A stretch of 36,168 nt of DNA, from the NCBI GenBank assembly GCA_904397815.1, contig CAJFOT010000107.1, positions 1 through 36,168 of the forward strand. Direction: 5' to 3'. The notes beneath the pieces are model-generated. The model worked only from the letters and a program-made list of their open reading frames with translations, had not been told where the DNA came from and ran no database searches. This document shows positions 33,707 to 36,168 of this stretch, piece by piece. Each line of letters starts with the position of its first letter. Position 1 is the first letter of the stretch. The stretch comes from Candidatus Paralachnospira sangeri (GTDB taxonomy: Bacteria; Bacillota; Clostridia; Lachnospirales; Lachnospiraceae). A program made the translations under genes and the position numbers.

Positions 33707-34865
33707 TATCGCCTACAAAAGTCTGAATAAGCTGAATGAAGAGCTGTGCGGGGACAAAGTGGAAATTCTTCATACAAAAGACTCTCATATCCTGATCCTG
33801 GCAGATGGAATGGGCAGCGGCGTCAAAGCAAATATTCTGGCCACTTTGACCTCCAAAATTCTGGGCACTATGTTTCTGAACGGCGCCAGCCTGGAAGCCT
33901 GTGTGGAAACTATCGCGAAAACCCTGCCCATATGCCAGGAACGGCTGGTAGCCTATGCTACTTTCAGCATCCTTCAGGTATTTGACAATGGCAGCGCCTA
34001 TCTGGTGGAATATGACAATCCCTCCTGCATTTTCATCCGGGGCGGGAAGCTGGTTCCCATCCCCCGGCACACCAGAGAAATCGATGGAAAATCAATCAAC
34101 GAATACCGCTTCCAGGTACAGGAAGGCGATACCTTCGTCCTCACAAGCGACGGCACCATCTATGCCGGCGTGGGAAAACTGCTGAACCTGGGATGGACCT
34201 GGGATAATATGTCCGCCTACGCCGTACAGGCTGCTCACACCACAAAATCGGCCGCCCGCCTGGCAGCTGTCCTGAGCAAAGCCTGCGATGATTTATATGA
34301 GGGCCGTCCCGGCGACGACACCACTGTGGCGGTTATGCGAATCACCCGCCAGAGGCTGGTGAAGCTGATGACAGGGCCGCCCAAGAAACCCGAAGACGAT
34401 GAAAAAGCCGTCCGGCAGCTGATGGACGGCGATGCTTACCGTATCGTCAGCGGAGGCACCAGCGCCAATATTGTATCCAGGATTCTGGGAAAAAAGATCA
34501 CAGATGTCAGTGAGCAGACGCCTGCTCCTGACATTCCGCCCATTGCGCGAATCGAAGGAATTGATCTGACCACAGAGGGTGTTCTCACTCTGAGCCATAC
34601 CATTGATCTGCTGAAACGCTATGCCAACAACGAAGACGATGACGCCTTTTACAATGACTTGGATCAGAAAAACGGCTCTGCTATGATCGCCAGTGTTCTG
34701 ATTGAAGACTGCACTGATCTGGAGATTATCCTGGGCACAGCTGTAAACGCCGCCCACCAGAACCCCAGCCTCTCTTTCAGCCTTCATGCCCGCAATCAGC
34801 TGGCCGGACAATTGAAGCAGCTGATGGAGCAGATGGGGAAACGGGTGACCGTGACGTATTATTAA
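33678..34865 (+). CDS. SpoIIE/PP2C-type serine/threonine phosphatase
   Basis: This 395-residue phosphatase is the probable output of the sensory hydrogenase operon. The SpoIIE/PP2C domain occupies about residues 1-230, with metal-binding motifs ILADGMGSGVKANI, LTSDGTIYAG and RPGDDTTVAVMRI. About 160 residues follow with no motif I recognise (from VRQLMDGDAYRIVSGG to the end). A GAGGG Shine-Dalgarno sequence lies 8 bases before the ATG at 33678; the ATG at 33690 is an alternative with a poorer site. It overlaps the sensor gene by 29 bases. It could dephosphorylate the substrate of the RsbW-like kinase, though that substrate is not visible. It ends 6 bases before palindromic copy D. Confidence 0.88.
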   Translation: MVIPMNISIDIAYKSLNKLNEELCGDKVEILHTKDSHILILADGMGSGVKANILATLTSKILGTMFLNGASLEACVETIAKTLPICQERLVAYATFSILQVFDNGSAYLVEYDNPSCIFIRGGKLVPIPRHTREIDGKSINEYRFQVQEGDTFVLTSDGTIYAGVGKLLNLGWTWDNMSAYAVQAAHTTKSAARLAAVLSKACDDLYEGRPGDDTTVAVMRITRQRLVKLMTGPPKKPEDDEKAVRQLMDGDAYRIVSGGTSANIVSRILGKKITDVSEQTPAPDIPPIARIEGIDLTTEGVLTLSHTIDLLKRYANNEDDDAFYNDLDQKNGSAMIASVLIEDCTDLEIILGTAVNAAHQNPSLSFSLHARNQLAGQLKQLMEQMGKRVTVTYY

Positions 34866-34871
34866 TGCCTG

Positions 34872-34982
34872 TGTTTTCATTTTCTGCCCCGACAGCCGCG
34901 ACAGAATGCTGTGTCCGGACACAGCATTCTGCCGCGGCTGCCGGGGCCGTCTGGACTGTGACAAGCCCCCTGAACGAAAACA
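34872..34982. repeat. Short palindromic element, copy D (core-less form)
   Basis: The ends TGTTTTCATT (left) and CCCTGAACGAAAACA (right) match those of copies A-C. The middle is one hairpin: a perfect 30-bp palindrome at 34902-34931, extended by a further near-perfect stem from 34887 to 34946. The long core of copies A-C is absent. It fills the gap between the convergent phosphatase and AraC genes and probably terminates both. Confidence 0.8.
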
Positions 34983-34990
34983 TATACCTT

Positions 34991-36083
34991 TTACACCCGC
35001 TTCATCCGTCCAGGTGTTGTCCCTTCATACTTTTTAAAGGCGCGGTTCATAGTCTGCACCCCGTTATATCCTACCTTCTGAGAGATTTCATATACATTCA
35101 GATCAGTCTTCTTCAACAACTTTTTCGCTTCGTCTACCCGTATCCACTGTAAGTAGTCCGACAGGCCAATACCCATCAGCTTTTTAAAAATACGCGACAG
35201 ATAGGAAGGATTCAGCTGGAAATGTTCTGCAATTGAAGAAACGCTCAGGCTGGAATCACTATAGTTTTCTTTCAGAAAGTCGATGATGTCCGTCATTCGG
35301 TCCCAGGAAGACTGCTGTTTCTGATTTTCTGTATATTGATTAATCCGGTAAAAAATATCTCGAGAACGCCGTTTCAGTTCCGGAATGGATTTACAGTTTA
35401 ATATGGTATCCCACGGATTCAGTTTTTCAAAAAAATCACCGTCCACCGTCAGTCTGATCTTTCCCAGCGCATTCAGCATTGCATTGATCAATCCCAGTAC
35501 CCGGCAGTTTACCAGTTTCAACGGAAGGTCATTGTTCAGATAGTCACTGTCTAGTATCTCAAAAAACACGGTGGCAGCGCTGGTATAATCCGCTGTATTA
35601 ATACAGTTCATAAACTGCATCTCTTTTTTAAACCAGAAATAATCGTCAGTATCTGCCATATGAACAGACGGCATTTCTGTATATACCAGAATTCCATTAT
35701 TTTCATTGACCATTTCTGCATACCGAAGCAATTCCATAGCTTCCGAAAAAGATTTTTCAATGCCCGAAATGCCTGCACTTACGCCCCCTACAGCAATCCG
35801 TACTTCATACCCGGTTTCTTCCAGGATAATATGGTGAATCAACGTGACAATCCGCTTCAGCTCTGTGGCATTGTCCTCAGCGTCCATCCTGCTTCCGTTC
35901 CCGGAAAAAAGCAGGCAGGCCAGCATTCCATCCACCTCTGCGAGATGACCGTTAAATACCACCAGCAGCATATGGCTGACCAGCGCTTCTATTCTGTCAT
36001 AAATCCTGTCAACCATCTGATCAGAAGGTGCCTGGTCATCACTGTCTCCAATACCGATCACTGCCACCTGAAGATTTCCGGAC
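34991..36083 (-). pseudogene. 5'-truncated AraC-family regulator (YesN type)
   Basis: The C-terminal two-helix-turn-helix AraC domain is intact (DIIDFLKENYSDSSLSVSSIAE..., LNPSYLSRIFKKLMG, VDEAKKLLKKTDLNVYEISQKVGYN, PGRMKRV). Before it lies a region resembling the degenerate GGDEF-like domain of such regulators (EVRIAVGGVSAGISGIEKSF). The reading frame continues naturally upstream of the first usable start (GTG at 36067) to about 36083. There it enters sequence that looks like a transposable-element end with an in-frame stop (TAG at 36089-36091). The missing N-terminal part, perhaps a receiver or sensor domain, would lie beyond the window. A complete gene starting at the GTG is possible but less likely. 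Confidence 0.75.
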
Positions 36084-36168
36084 GTGAACTACCCATTGTC
36101 TAAAGCCAATGGGCTTCCTGCTTCATCGACCTCGTATACCCACTGGGCACTTACCTACTATCTCCACA
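36084..36168 (-). mobile_element. Probable right end of an IS200/IS605-type (tnpB) element
   Basis: Read on the minus strand the sequence ends CAATGGGTAGTTCAC at the AraC gene. It contains the hairpin CCCATTG (36092-36098) / CAATGGG (36107-36113) and the upstream stretch ACGAGGTCGATGAAGCAG. This arrangement is typical of the 3' end of tnpB elements, which also forms the end of the guide RNA. The rest of the element would be to the right of the window, so tnpB itself is not seen. Confidence 0.65.

Overview
The window looks like a chromosomal segment of an obligately anaerobic, fermentative Clostridia member, most likely a Lachnospiraceae-type gut bacterium (an inference). The grounds are an NAD-linked multi-subunit [FeFe] hydrogenase, a sensory [FeFe] hydrogenase operon, reverse rubrerythrin with PerR, the hexuronate (uxa) pathway, strong Gram-positive Shine-Dalgarno sequences, and A/T-rich promoters in otherwise GC-balanced DNA. 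No rRNA, tRNA or CRISPR array was seen.

Layout. 1-4200: a three-repeat PepSY lipoprotein (-), an Uma2-type nuclease-fold protein (+), then a HAD phosphatase and DNA polymerase IV that overlap (-). 4239-9954: a hexuronate operon (uxaB, uxaC, uxaA, transcribed leftwards) with a LacI-type regulator upstream. 9955-11722: a 1.77-kb gene-free stretch holding two large palindromic elements and a regular array of AT-rich hairpins. 11723-17126: asnS, a YhaO/YhaN (SbcD/SbcC-like) pair and a FocA-type formate channel. 17134-17499: another palindromic element between convergent genes. 17505-21918: an ABC exporter whose permease carries a coiled coil of about 410 residues. 22154-23241: perR and reverse rubrerythrin. 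23428-28450: a five-gene leftward [FeFe] hydrogenase operon (NuoE-like, orphan HATPase, thioredoxin-fold ferredoxin, NuoF-like, catalytic subunit). 28694-34865: a divergent seven-gene operon (DRTGG, RsbW-like ATPase, group D-like hydrogenase, DRTGG, PHP, PAS-containing group C-like hydrogenase, SpoIIE phosphatase). 34991-36083: a 5'-truncated AraC regulator, cut by what looks like the right end of an IS200/IS605-type element that runs off the window.

How the genes work together. The leftward operon encodes the catalytic machine exchanging electrons between NAD(P)H, ferredoxin and H2. The divergent operon encodes two hydrogenase-fold proteins that look like sensors, with a kinase-type ATPase and a PP2C/SpoIIE phosphatase. 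This suggests that H2 or redox state is turned into a phosphorylation signal. The shared intergenic region has good promoters in both directions and a candidate Rex (NADH/NAD+) operator. PerR and rubrerythrin next door fit protection of oxygen-sensitive iron-sulfur enzymes.

Most unusual non-coding signal: four intergenic elements (10248-10603, 11120-11529, 17134-17499, 34872-34982). They share terminal inverted repeats close to TGTTTTCGTTCAG. Three keep a common core architecture, while their long stem arms differ in sequence between copies yet remain self-complementary within each copy. A separate array at 10791-11054 alternates 52- and 54-bp hairpin units.
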